Shown here in pieces: positions 18,056-26,285 of a stretch of 42,914 nt of DNA (position 1 is its first letter; every line of letters starts with the position of its first letter). Source of the stretch: Litchfieldia stipae (GTDB taxonomy: Bacteria > Bacillota > Bacilli > Bacillales > Bacillaceae_L); NCBI RefSeq assembly GCF_014837155.1, contig NZ_JACYHA010000028.1:1-42914 (forward strand). Direction: 5' to 3'. The notes under the pieces were generated by a model. It ran no database searches, was not told where the DNA came from, and worked only from the letters and a program-made list of their open reading frames with translations. The translations under genes were made by a program, and so were the position numbers.

Positions 18056-18658
18056 ATGTCTATTTTACTAGAATGTCCCCTTACCTTCAAGAAGTATATG
18101 AAATTCATCGAAACCTTTGATGAAGATGTTTTTTGTCCATGTTGTGGAAGGTTAACTAGAAGACACGGACAATATGACAAGACGATTCATTTTAAGCATC
18201 AATCCTTTCGGATTCCTATCATGCGTAGGAGATGTCCAGATTGTAATAAAACCTTTACTCTAATGCCCTGTTTTACTTTCCCATGGGGAAGGTTTGCGAA
18301 TCATATTTACGAATTTTTAGGAAGGTGGTTAATGGAGGGTGTGCCTGTATTCCGATTGAGTGATTGGTTAACGACCTCTTCCGTTTCAGTGATCTCTCTT
18401 AAAACATTATATCGTTGGAAACATCAATTTCAGGACTTCTGGGGGAGTTGGTGGATTGAACAACGAAAGAGATTGGTATTTGATTTTCAAGAAGGCGATG
18501 GAGTCTTATCCGTTTATCGTGGGGGGATGAGTTCTAATGAAGAGCTACAACTTCTTCTCACCTTCTTTTTTGGGAAAAATACTCAAGTTCCTTGTAAAGG
18601 AAGGCTTTTTTCTATGCTCAATCTCCGCCAACCATTTTCCATAAGGAAAGATAGTTGA
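18056..18658 (+). CDS. DUF6431-like zinc-ribbon protein of transposon
   Basis: 200 residues. A zinc ribbon is formed by C27-x2-C30 and C60-x2-C63, followed by a helical segment with SLKTLYRWKHQFQ that looks like a helix-turn-helix. From memory of the family this matches DUF6431 proteins encoded next to DDE transposase and ExeA-type ATPase genes, so a role in binding the transposon end or target is plausible but unproven. The ATG lacks a recognisable Shine-Dalgarno and sits just after a strong hairpin. The C-terminal 60 residues are less conserved-looking. Confidence 0.65.
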   Translation: MSILLECPLTFKKYMKFIETFDEDVFCPCCGRLTRRHGQYDKTIHFKHQSFRIPIMRRRCPDCNKTFTLMPCFTFPWGRFANHIYEFLGRWLMEGVPVFRLSDWLTTSSVSVISLKTLYRWKHQFQDFWGSWWIEQRKRLVFDFQEGDGVLSVYRGGMSSNEELQLLLTFFFGKNTQVPCKGRLFSMLNLRQPFSIRKDS

Positions 18659-18793
18659 CATGTCGGACCATTTAACAGAATATATCATTTTTTCCAATTA
18701 CTTGCTCCACAAAATATGTCCCTACCTCAGAGTACAAAATTTGAGGAAAATGAGAGTTGTTTACTATTTTGCGGAGTGAGAGGAGAAAAAGAG

Positions 18794-19612
18794 ATGAATG
18801 ATACGTTAAGAAACGAAGTAGCTGCCTTTCGATTTGGGTTAATTGCACCAATCGTTCAACGACAACTACAACCTGGGGAGAGGTATGCCCTTTTGAAGGA
18901 AATTGCGAAACAAAGATACACAATCCCGGGTAGTGAGAAGAATACAGTGAGTATTCGCTCCTTAGAAAGATATCTTCAAGCGTATGAAAAAGATGGATTT
19001 GAAGGTCTCAAACCCCAAACTAGAGAAAAAAGAGGAAGCTTGCGGAACCAAAATCCTGAGATACTGAAACGGGCAATAGAACTACGAAGGGAATTACCTA
19101 GCAGAAGCGTTGAACAGGTGATTCGAATTCTTGAAATGGAAGGAACGGTTCCAATAGGTGTGATAAAACCACGAACTCTATCTCGATACTTTCAAGAAAT
19201 GGGTTGGAGTAAAAAAGACCTTTACCGCGCGGTAAAGAAAGAGTTCCGCCACTTTGAACATGATACACCAAATGATTGTTGGCAAGCAGATACCCAGCAC
19301 ACTCTGTATTTACCTGACCCAAAGAACCCAGAAAAACGAAAAAAAGCTTACCTTATCGCCATAATTGATGATCATAGTAGAAAAATTATGCACGCAGAAT
19401 TTTTTATGGAGGAGAGATATCCTCGCCTAGAACGTTGTGTTCAAAAAGCTGTTATAAAATATGGCGTTCCAAATCTTTTCTTTTGCGATAATGGTTCGGT
19501 ATATAGTACCAAACAATTTAAAATTATGTGCGCAAGAATGGGTACGAAACTCGTTCACGCTAAGCCATACTCGCCAGAGTCAAAAGGTTACGTTAAGACT
19601 TTCGTTATGTAA
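18794..19612 (+). pseudogene. DDE (rve-type) transposase, 5' part, split by RIT-like insertion
   Basis: Integrase-core transposase. An N-terminal helix-turn-helix region (SIRSLERYLQAYEKDGFEGL) precedes the catalytic core with D166 (WQADTQH), D232 (FFCDNGS) and E262 (PYSPESKG). GAGGAGAAAAAGAG precedes the ATG at 18794. After codon 264 the frame enters the left inverted repeat of the inserted element and stops 9 codons later. The rest of the gene resumes at 23062 with GKIEKFF. The rejoined protein would have 463 residues. The split leaves the triad on the 5' part but removes the C-terminal domain, so transposition is probably abolished. Confidence 0.85.
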
Positions 19613-19613
19613 A
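19586..19613. repeat. left terminal inverted repeat of the RIT-like element
   Basis: Begins GGTTACGTTAAGAC and ends TTATGTAAA. The reverse complement of 23006-23033 matches it except in a 5-nt middle that is partly different. A second inverted TTTACATAAC copy lies at 19661-19670. Confidence 0.85.
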
Positions 19614-19718
19614 AAAATAGGTCTTTCTTCAAGGATAACCCTATACTTGTTTCATATTTCTTTACATAACAAACCACCTGTGTTACGAAGTAACCAAACA
19701 TATTAGGAGGGTTTGGTT

Positions 19719-20963
19719 ATGGTCATGGATTTTAAAGAGCTGGTTTCCCTGTGTGAAGATGAATTAATCAGCCGTGAATATGGCGATATGCATTACCAGA
19801 AAATCAAAGCAGAATGGGACAGGCTACATCAATGGATGAAAGAACATCAACACACGAATTTCTCCGAGTCTATCGGACTTGCATACTGTAATGAGGTTTT
19901 TGGGGGTCACATCCTAACGGAAATTGAAAACAAAAAGGATCAGGTAAAACTAAGGGCAGTACGAATGTTGATTTCTTACCTAAAGGATGGAGATTTTGAA
20001 TTCCGCACCCCTCGGGTTGAACGGATTTTTGAAGGTGAAATTGGTAAAACCATAGAATCATATCTTTCATATGCTAGAAACGTCCTCCATCTATCCGATG
20101 AAACGATAAGAAATAAGAAACAGTATTTATACGAATTTCATATGTTCATCAACGAGCGTGCCTTGGCCCTGGAAGAATTGAATGTAGACATAGTAGAAAA
20201 CTTTTTTAAATCTATGGATTACTCCCTTGCCTCAAGACATAACGGCGGATCAACTTTACGGATTTTTCTACGACATACTTACGATAACGGACTGACAAAA
20301 AGGGACTGTTCCATTTTTGTTCTCGCTGATAATTATAAAAAGCATTGTAAAATCCCCACAACATACGAAGAACAAGAAATAAGCAGCGTGATTTCTACCG
20401 TGGAGCGTTCATCTTCGATCGGAAAAAGGGATTACCTTATTTTACTTTTAGCTGCGGAATATGGCTGGCGTACAAAGGATATCGTGAGCTTCCGGTTCAC
20501 TCAGATTGACTGGGATAATAATGTCATTAGATTTAACCAAAGTAAGACTGATATACCGGTAGAATATCCCCTGCTTTCATCTGTCGGAAATGCCATCATC
20601 GATTATCTAAAGCATGGCCGCCCGAAAACGAACGCTTAGGAAATTATTGTAGCTGCTGATACTGTCAAAAAAGGACAGCCGCTTTCCTCCCCGACCGTCC
20701 ACTCCATTGTTTCAAAATATATGGGCAAGGCGAACATTAAAAATTGGAAGGAAAAGAAGCATGGTGCCCATTCCTTGCGGCATAGTCTTGCGACCAACAT
20801 GCTAAAAAGAAACGTATCCATGCCCGTCATTAGCACCGTCATGGGGCATCAAAATACGGAAACAACCAAAATATATCTAGCTGTCGATGTAAAGAAACTG
20901 AAGCAATGCCCCCTTCCCATGCCCGAACTGCATTCAGCACATTTTAGATGGGAGGTGCAATGA
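19719..20963 (+). pseudogene. tyrosine recombinase, first of RIT trio, with internal amber codon
   Basis: One continuous frame of 414 sense codons broken only by a TAG at 20637-20639 (codon 307). Upstream of it are the SAM-like N-domain and the box I arginine in EYGWRTKDIVSF. Downstream, in the same frame, are box II HSLRHSLAT, MGHQNTETT and the nucleophile Tyr of KIYLAV. The truncated product would therefore lack the active-site tyrosine. ATG 19719 follows AGGAGG by 8 nt; a TTG 6 nt earlier is also in frame. The stop is directly followed by the next recombinase start. Probably inactive unless the amber is suppressed. Confidence 0.8.
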
Positions 20964-21929
20964 ATGACCAGACCAGTATTCCACTCTGTATTTGCCGATG
21001 AAATGAATGCCTATCTTGAATATAAAGTGGCTTCGGGCTATAAGGCTGCTAGTTTTTGTACCCATCTGCGTCATTTTGACAGTTTCTGCATCCGACAAGG
21101 GATTAAAAAACCTATATTCACTGCAGAAGATGCTGTAAAGTGGCTACAAAAAAAAGATGCTGAAGCCACAACTACACATTATTCTCGGATTAATGGAGTC
21201 AAGCGTTTTCTTATGTTCCTCAGCCAGAAGGGCTACAGTGTATATGTTACCAGGGATATCAAATTTAAACCGACGGAATTCCAACCCTATATTTATACAA
21301 AGGATGAAATAAGAAGGTATTTCCACGCAGTGGATACCTACGAATCTGCCCGAAACCGAAAGGCCGCAATCCAATACCCAGTCTTATTCCGCCTGTTGTA
21401 TTGTTGCGGTACAAGAATCAATGAGACTCTGGGGATACGAAAACAGGATGTGGATTTGGAGAATGGGATTGTCAAGCTGTTTGAAACCAAAAACGACTGC
21501 GAGCGCTATATCGTATTAGGGGAAGATCTAAGGGTACTCGTGAAACAATTTGCGGAAAAATGCTTTTACTTGCTGGATGACAGAGACTATATTTTCACCA
21601 CTTCTACCGGCGGTAGAATGAGTGGGGATACCATTTATGATGTGCACAGGTTATTCCTCCAGCAGGCTGAAATTCCTTATCTTGGGGATGGGAAGGGGCC
21701 TAGAATCCACGATTGGAGGCATACGATGGCCGTATACTCCTTCAAGAAGATGGTTGATGCTGGCATGGATATGTATGTCGCCCTTCCAATCCTGTCCACC
21801 TATTTGGGGCATAAAACAATATTTGCAACAGAACGTTATATCAGGCTAACCATGGGTATTTATCCATATATTGAGGAAAAGTTTAAATCAAAACTAGATA
21901 AGGTGTTCGGGGAGGTAACCACATTATGA
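20964..21929 (+). CDS. tyrosine recombinase, second of RIT trio
   Basis: A 321-residue phage-integrase-type recombinase. The N-terminal SAM-like DNA-binding region is at about 5-90. Catalytic residues are R151 (CCGTRINETLG), H249 and R252 (RIHDWRHTMA), H283 (YLGHKT) and nucleophile Y292 (ATERYIRL). The start immediately abuts the stop of the first recombinase and the stop overlaps the third by 4 nt, so the three are translated as a coupled unit. It appears intact. Confidence 0.88.
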   Translation: MTRPVFHSVFADEMNAYLEYKVASGYKAASFCTHLRHFDSFCIRQGIKKPIFTAEDAVKWLQKKDAEATTTHYSRINGVKRFLMFLSQKGYSVYVTRDIKFKPTEFQPYIYTKDEIRRYFHAVDTYESARNRKAAIQYPVLFRLLYCCGTRINETLGIRKQDVDLENGIVKLFETKNDCERYIVLGEDLRVLVKQFAEKCFYLLDDRDYIFTTSTGGRMSGDTIYDVHRLFLQQAEIPYLGDGKGPRIHDWRHTMAVYSFKKMVDAGMDMYVALPILSTYLGHKTIFATERYIRLTMGIYPYIEEKFKSKLDKVFGEVTTL

Positions 21930-22948
21930 AAAAAACCAATTTCGCCGTATATTTGAACAAATATTTTACAGGTTACCTTCCGAACAATTGCGGAAGCACC
22001 CCTCAGACGATTGATTCGTATAGATATTCCTTTATCCTTTTTCTAACATATATGCAGGATGAACATCGAATTTCTGCCGATAGGGTAGATATATCTGACC
22101 TTACTCGCAAAAATATGGTTGATTACCTAAACTGGCTTCAGGTAACGCGGTCAAATGGAATATCGACAAGAAACCAAAGACAAGCAGCTTTGAACAGCTT
22201 TATCCGCTTCCTTATGTACGAATTTCCTGAGCACATAGATGAATACCAGAAAATTCTTGGCATACCGGTCAAGAAGGCACCGCAAAAGGAAATTTCTTAT
22301 CTTAAAACTGATGGTGTGGCGTTATTAATCGACCAAGTGGATTTGAGCCGGCAGAACGGGTTGCGGGATTACCTTATTTTATCCCTTCTGTATACAACTG
22401 GAATCCGTGTCAGTGAATTAACAAAAATCCGCGTAAAAGATCTGTCGTTACAGGAGCCCTTCACATTATTGGTTCGCGGGAAAGGGCAAAAAAGTAGATA
22501 TGTACCGCTAATGCGCAATACAATCCCTTTTATTCATAAATATCTAGTTCAAAAAAGATACGACAGACACGAGAAGCTGGATGAATGGCTGTTTAAAAAC
22601 CACATGAATGAACCATTCACTAGACAAGGAATTAATTATATCGTAGGAAAATATACAAAAATGGCCCGAAGAATTGCCCCAGATATGATTTCTGCAGACT
22701 TTAGTCCGCATAAAATGAGACACACAACAGCTATGGGGTTGGTCGAATCGGGTGTAGATTTAATTTATATTCGGGATTTGCTTGGGCATGTAAGCGTGAA
22801 AACGACAGAAATGTATGCAAGGGCAGATGCAATGCATAAAAGACTAGCCATCGAGGCGGCAAGCAAGGAAATCGTGCCTTCAGAAGAAGCCGATTGGGAT
22901 AATGATTCAAATCTGAAAGACTGGCTTAAGAGTTTCAATCGTAGATAA
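21926..22948 (+). CDS. tyrosine recombinase, third of RIT trio
   Basis: A 340-residue XerC/D-like recombinase. It has an N-terminal core-binding domain, then R161 (TTGIRVSELTK), a beta-hairpin lysine candidate K187 (VRGKGQKSRYVPL), H262 and R265 (SPHKMRHTT), H288 (LLGHVS) and nucleophile Y297 (TTEMYARA). It overlaps the preceding gene by ATGA. It is complete and followed by the right end of the element. A role in integration or excision of the element is inferred from family and position. Confidence 0.88.
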   Translation: MKKTNFAVYLNKYFTGYLPNNCGSTPQTIDSYRYSFILFLTYMQDEHRISADRVDISDLTRKNMVDYLNWLQVTRSNGISTRNQRQAALNSFIRFLMYEFPEHIDEYQKILGIPVKKAPQKEISYLKTDGVALLIDQVDLSRQNGLRDYLILSLLYTTGIRVSELTKIRVKDLSLQEPFTLLVRGKGQKSRYVPLMRNTIPFIHKYLVQKRYDRHEKLDEWLFKNHMNEPFTRQGINYIVGKYTKMARRIAPDMISADFSPHKMRHTTAMGLVESGVDLIYIRDLLGHVSVKTTEMYARADAMHKRLAIEAASKEIVPSEEADWDNDSNLKDWLKSFNRR

Positions 22949-23058
22949 TTATGTAAAGAAATATTGTTAAGGCTTTCGTTGTTAACGCCATGTTGGAGGG
23001 CAATCTTTACATAACGGAGGTCTTAACGTAACCTTTCTTATGTAAAGATTTACGTAAG
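22949..23058. repeat. right end of the RIT-like element with repeated TTATGTAAAG words
   Basis: It contains TTATGTAAAG (22949-22958), the right inverted repeat 23006-23033, another TTATGTAAAG (23038-23047) and TTTACGTAAG (23049-23058), the last two forming a near-perfect palindrome. These are candidate recombinase binding sites. Confidence 0.75.
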
Positions 23059-23061
23059 AAA

Positions 23062-23661
23062 GGAAAAATTGAAAAATTTTTCCAATTCATAGATAGTAGC
23101 TTTACTGGAGAGGCGAATCTATTAATTAATCAAGGTAAACTTACGACATTAAAACAATTGAATGATTTCTTACGGTCTTGGTTAGAGGCGTATGATAACC
23201 GAGTTCATCGTAGTACGAAACAAACACCTAAAAAACGATATGAAGCAAAATCAGAACATACCCGTCACCTTTCGGCTGAAATCTTAAAAGAGATTTTCCT
23301 TTGGGAAGAAGAGAGAACCGTTCGAAAAACAGCAGTTATTGATGTTGACGGAAATTTATATGATGTAGATTCCTCCTTACGTGGGAAACGAATTCAAATC
23401 CGCTATAATCCTTTTGATTTATCCACGATTCAAGTATGGAAGGATAATGAACGCTTTGAGGATGCGCAGCCTGCAGAATTTCGCAACCAAAGACATTCCA
23501 AATTACCGAACGATACAGATCATGATCATGGCCCTGTTGCTGCCTCTAGTTTTTTGGAACAATTGAAGAAAAAGCAAGAAGAGGAAAAACGAAAACAAGT
23601 TGGTACAACTAGTTTTACCAAGTTAAAAGAAAAACAATCAAGGGGGAATGAAAAATGTTAG
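23062..23661 (+). pseudogene. DDE transposase, 3' part
   Basis: Continuation of the split transposase. The frame reads GKIEKFFQFIDSSF directly from the AAAGG junction, then NDFLRSWLEAYDNRVHRSTKQ, typical of the end of an integrase core. A C-terminal beta-barrel-like domain (VDGNLYDVDSSLRGKRIQI) follows, then a Lys/Glu-rich tail. In total 199 residues to the TAG. It has no start codon of its own apart from a TTG at 23158. Its end overlaps the ATPase gene by 7 nt, showing that the two were translationally coupled in the intact transposon. Confidence 0.82.
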
Positions 23662-24446
23662 ATTTTTTTGAAATGAAAGATGTTCCTTTTACTCGTGAAA
23701 TCATGCCGAAGCACTTGTTTCATTCTTCCTGCCAAAAGGAGGCTGCAGCTCGATTAGAATACGCTGTTAAACACCGTCAATTTTGCCTTTTGACGGGGGA
23801 AGCTGGGATGGGAAAGTCAACGGCCATCCGGTCGCTAGTTCATCAATTGGATCCGATTCATTATCACTACCTTTATATATGTGATTCTTCTCTGACTCCA
23901 AAACTCTTTTATCGAGAAGTTCTGCAGAACTTCGGCATCCAACCTGCTTTCAGGTCTACAGATGTTAAGCGCCAATACCAGTCCTTGATGTTAGATATTT
24001 ATGAAAATGATAAGAAATTACCTGTCATTATATTAGATGAAGCTCATCACTTTTCCGAATCTATGCTTCAGGAATTACGCTTCATTCTCAATTTCAAAGA
24101 AGATTCAATGTCTCCATTATCATTAGTGGTGGTCGGACAGCCAAGTTTACGAAATCTACTTAAGGTGAAACATCTCGAGGCGATTGACCAACGCATTCAA
24201 ATGCGGTACCAATTGAGTGGGTTAACGGAAGAAGAAACAAATGCTTATATCTGTCATCAGTTAAAAGTGGTTGAAACACCCCATGAGATCTTTTCTGAAG
24301 AAGCGATCCAATCCATCTATAACTTTAGCCAAGGGATTCCAAGGAAAATCAATACACTTTGTAGTCAAAGCTTATTAGATGCCTTTATTCAAGGCAATAA
24401 GATTGTGGGAGAATCCCATATCCATCGAGTGATGAATGAGTTGTAG
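23655..24446 (+). CDS. ExeA/TniB-like AAA ATPase of transposon
   Basis: A 263-residue ATPase. Walker A is GEAGMGKST (48-56) and Walker B is VIILDEAHH (124-132). A sensor-like stretch SLVVVGQPSLRNLL and a C-terminal helical lid follow (GLTEEETNAYI, FSQGIPRKINTLC). Relatives such as TniB, TnsC and IstB regulate target choice and activate the DDE transposase; the adjacency here supports that role. The gene is intact. GGGGGAATGAAAA precedes the ATG, which overlaps the transposase stop. Confidence 0.82.
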   Translation: MLDFFEMKDVPFTREIMPKHLFHSSCQKEAAARLEYAVKHRQFCLLTGEAGMGKSTAIRSLVHQLDPIHYHYLYICDSSLTPKLFYREVLQNFGIQPAFRSTDVKRQYQSLMLDIYENDKKLPVIILDEAHHFSESMLQELRFILNFKEDSMSPLSLVVVGQPSLRNLLKVKHLEAIDQRIQMRYQLSGLTEEETNAYICHQLKVVETPHEIFSEEAIQSIYNFSQGIPRKINTLCSQSLLDAFIQGNKIVGESHIHRVMNEL

Positions 24447-24624
24447 AAGAGAAAATATCCAGTATTATGACCAATTGAAAAAAGGGATTGCGGAGATGGA
24501 AGCAACTGTTGAGCGATTAAGAACGGAGATACATGAGTTAACAGAGATGAAAAATGCTTTAAATCAATTGAATGGTTTACTAAAAAAAGAGTTGAATGAA
24601 CAGCTTGAGGATTTTCCGTTTTAA
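24436..24624 (+). CDS. small coiled-coil protein at the end of the transposon
   Basis: 62 residues overlapping the ATPase end by 11 nt. Nearly the whole length is an amphipathic helix with a leucine/isoleucine heptad pattern (MEATVERLRTEIHELTEM). No other motif is seen. It probably belongs to the transposon operon; function unknown. Confidence 0.5.
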   Translation: MSCRRENIQYYDQLKKGIAEMEATVERLRTEIHELTEMKNALNQLNGLLKKELNEQLEDFPF

Positions 24625-24653
24625 ACTACGACAACGAATTTGTCTTTCATAAA

Positions 24654-24771
24654 TGCCAGTGGCATTGAGGGTGACTATTAGTGAGTTGCCACGTCACCGC
24701 CACTGGCAATTCAACCGACATCGAAGGTGTCTGCGGACAAGAGGGAACCCTGTATTGGTGAGGCTCCCTCT
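24654..24771. repeat. long hairpins at right side of the transposon
   Basis: TGCCAGTGGC (24654-24663) pairs with 24699-24708, and inside it GGTGAC (24670-24675) pairs with GTCACC (24693-24698). A second stem AGAGGGA/TCCCTCT lies at 24740-24746 and 24765-24771. They mirror the hairpins on the left side. Confidence 0.55.
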
Positions 24772-24905
24772 CATATTAAGTTATGCTCCATAGTAAAGCC
24801 TCATGCTATTCAATCCTCATTTCTTATTAATTCTCCTGAAATTTTCAATATAATTTATTCTCTTCTACACATGAATACCTAATCATTATGAAGGGTTGGA
24901 TACCA

Positions 24906-25103
24906 ATGGATAAAGAGGGTTTAAAACTTACATCTGCCGAAATAGGGACATTGTGGGGCGAATATGTAAACGGAACAGCCGTTGATACTGTAAACAAATA
25001 TATGTTATCCATCATAGAAGATGAAAAAATAAAAGCTCTTTTTGAAGAAGCTGTTAAAGACATTCGGAAAACAAAAAAAGCAGATAATGATTACAGACAT
25101 TAA
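24906..25103 (+). pseudogene. DUF3231-family protein, N-terminal fragment
   Basis: 65 residues from ATG 24906 (RBS GAAGGGTTGG). The frame is also open from an ATG at 24888. The sequence LTSAEIGTLWGEYVNG followed by an amphipathic helical stretch matches, from memory, the start of DUF3231 proteins, which are about 330 residues long in Bacillaceae. After about 55 residues the reading turns into a Lys-rich tail and stops, and a transposon-end-like repeat array begins 5 nt later. I read this as truncation by an insertion that later decayed. Confidence 0.55.
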
Positions 25104-25105
25104 AA

Positions 25106-25178
25106 TGTACCACCTCTGACATAGCATTTACCACCAAATGACAAAACAGTGTACCAAAGAATGACAGACTGTTTACCA
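25106..25178. repeat. 22-bp periodic TACCA...TGACA array (transposon-end-like)
   Basis: TACCA occurs at 25108, 25129, 25152 and 25174, and TGACA at 25117, 25139 and 25162, giving units of 21-23 bp of the form TACCA-n4/5-TGACA. The first unit begins TGTACCACC at 25106. Multiple directly repeated sites at an end are typical of IS21-family or Tn7-like elements. No transposase gene for it remains nearby. Confidence 0.55.
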
Positions 25179-25234
25179 CTGCAATCGAGCTAGTAATAAA
25201 AGATATAAAACCATAGTTTTGAGAAGCAAAAATG

Positions 25235-25665
25235 TTATAAAAAATGATTGATTTTCAATAAGATCGGTCTTCTGCAAACGATCCAGGTTGACTCTTGTAT
25301 TACGCAGTAGACTAAATACTGCGCGAGTGATAGAAACCTTTCGTATATAGTATTATTGTCTATTTCCCCTTGAACGCCAGCAGCATAAGCTGTCTTAATT
25401 CTTTCTGGAGTTGTAACTAATGACTGCGATTTATCTTCAGGTAACGGTACCTGATAACGTTCCAAAAGTGGTAATAAGCATTTATATGCCTCAATTCAGC
25501 TTCTATTATTTGTGCAAATATATATATATCCAAAGTTTCTTAGAATATTGTCATATCTTGCTTGAACTAGGTATTCGTCTTGAAGGGCAAAAGTCAACAT
25601 TTGAAGTAAAGTTAATGTTGAGACACTTAATGCCCCCTTAGCACCGTAATTGTTAATTTGCCGGT
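25235..25665 (-). pseudogene. ferritin-like (DUF2202-like) protein, frameshifted
   Basis: Minus-strand translation in three frames gives a continuous ferritin-like protein: LLQMLTFALQDEYLVQARYD, then after a frameshift IIEAELRHINALLPLLERYQ and TAYAAGVQGEIDNNTIYERF, then after another shift RAVFSLLRNTRVNLDRLQ. The paired E-x6-Y and E-x2-H motifs of a four-helix iron-binding bundle are recognisable. No convincing start codon remains. It is too damaged to be functional. The last part is open as a 76-codon frame, which is not a gene by itself. Confidence 0.6.
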
Positions 25666-25689
25666 TGATGTGTGTTACCTTTATATTAT

Positions 25690-26165
25690 CTGACCATACA
25701 GCGTGATTTTGTTCGTCTGCAGCTGCTTGTAGAACCCTTTCTTTAATAAGTTGATCCTTCGCTTTATCTGCTATATCTAAATAAAAATCACAGCTACTTG
25801 TTTATCTTTAAAAGCAAATTCTATTCTGGCTCTATAATTTTCTGAACATTACTCAATAATTTGATAAAATGGATTTTTTTCTGTTAAATTTGTATAAATT
25901 CTACTGAATTCTTCGAGATGACGGCGTTCGTCATCCTTTTGTATCTCAAGAATTCTGTTCCTTTCATCCATTGGAGGTCCCATCTTGGCTAACTTCATTT
26001 AACAAGCAAAAGCGCTATACACTGCATTTATGGCTTTCAGAATAGCATTTACAAGTTGAATGTCATTTGGTATACGATACTAATCATAATAATGTTGACC
26101 ATTATGATTTAAATACATGTTATTTTCATAAAAATTAAACTCATTCTTACATGCATCTGAAACAG
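25690..26165 (-). pseudogene. second ferritin-like protein, multiple stops and frameshift
   Basis: Minus-strand reading shows YRIPNDIQLVNAILKAINA, then MDERNRILEIQKDDERRHLE, EFSRIYTNLTEKNPF, ARIEFAFKDKQVAVIF and, after a frameshift, YLDIADKAKDQLIKE and QAAADEQNHAVW. Three in-frame stops (TAG, TAA, TAA) and one shift interrupt it. The helix-rich pattern with E-x2-H pairs (DDERRH, DEQNH) is that of Bacillaceae ferritin-like domain proteins. It lies directly upstream of the other ferritin-like relic on the same strand, so they may once have been an operon. Confidence 0.6.
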
Positions 26166-26285
26166 TTGCATTTTTTTGTAAATAAACTAGGGAAAATTAC
26201 TCAATAAGTCCCAGATATTTGCATAAAATCTGCACATTTTATTGATAATTAATATAGGCTAAATGAGTTAGAGAGGATGAAAATA

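Larger units (their letters stand above)
19586..23061 (+). mobile_element. RIT-like element (recombinase in trio) inserted in the transposase gene
   Basis: Three adjacent tyrosine recombinase genes lie between 28-bp imperfect inverted repeats (19586-19613 and 23006-23033). Several extra TTATGTAAAG words occur at both ends. The 5-bp word AAAGG occurs at 19583-19587 and again at 23059-23063. Collapsing one copy, which removes 3,476 bp, restores an uninterrupted transposase frame. This fits the published description of RIT elements (three different recombinases in fixed order, flanked by inverted repeats). One of the three genes has a premature stop. Confidence 0.85.
17876..24720 (+). mobile_element. 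DUF6431/DDE/ExeA-type transposon (approximate limits)
   Basis: Four co-directional genes define it: a DUF6431 zinc-ribbon protein, a DDE transposase, an ExeA/TniB-like AAA ATPase and a small coiled-coil protein. Both sides hold long hairpins and scattered TGTCG words (17877, 17909, 18661 on the plus strand; complements near 24629 and 24716). Such words are reminiscent of TGTCG-type ends in Tn5053/Tn7-related elements. I could not match terminal repeats or a target duplication, so the limits are only approximate. The element is itself split by a RIT-like insertion. Confidence 0.55.

Noticed and set aside
20721-20963. Separate 80-residue recombinase gene
   Set aside because: It is in the same frame as the preceding recombinase and supplies its missing catalytic box, so it is the 3' part of one gene with an amber codon.
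25106-25178. CRISPR array
   Set aside because: The units are only 21-23 bp in total with short imperfect repeats and no spacers or cas genes; transposon-end sites explain them better.
25420-25641. 73-codon plus-strand frame
   Set aside because: It is antisense to the ferritin-like relic, which accounts for the coding signal.
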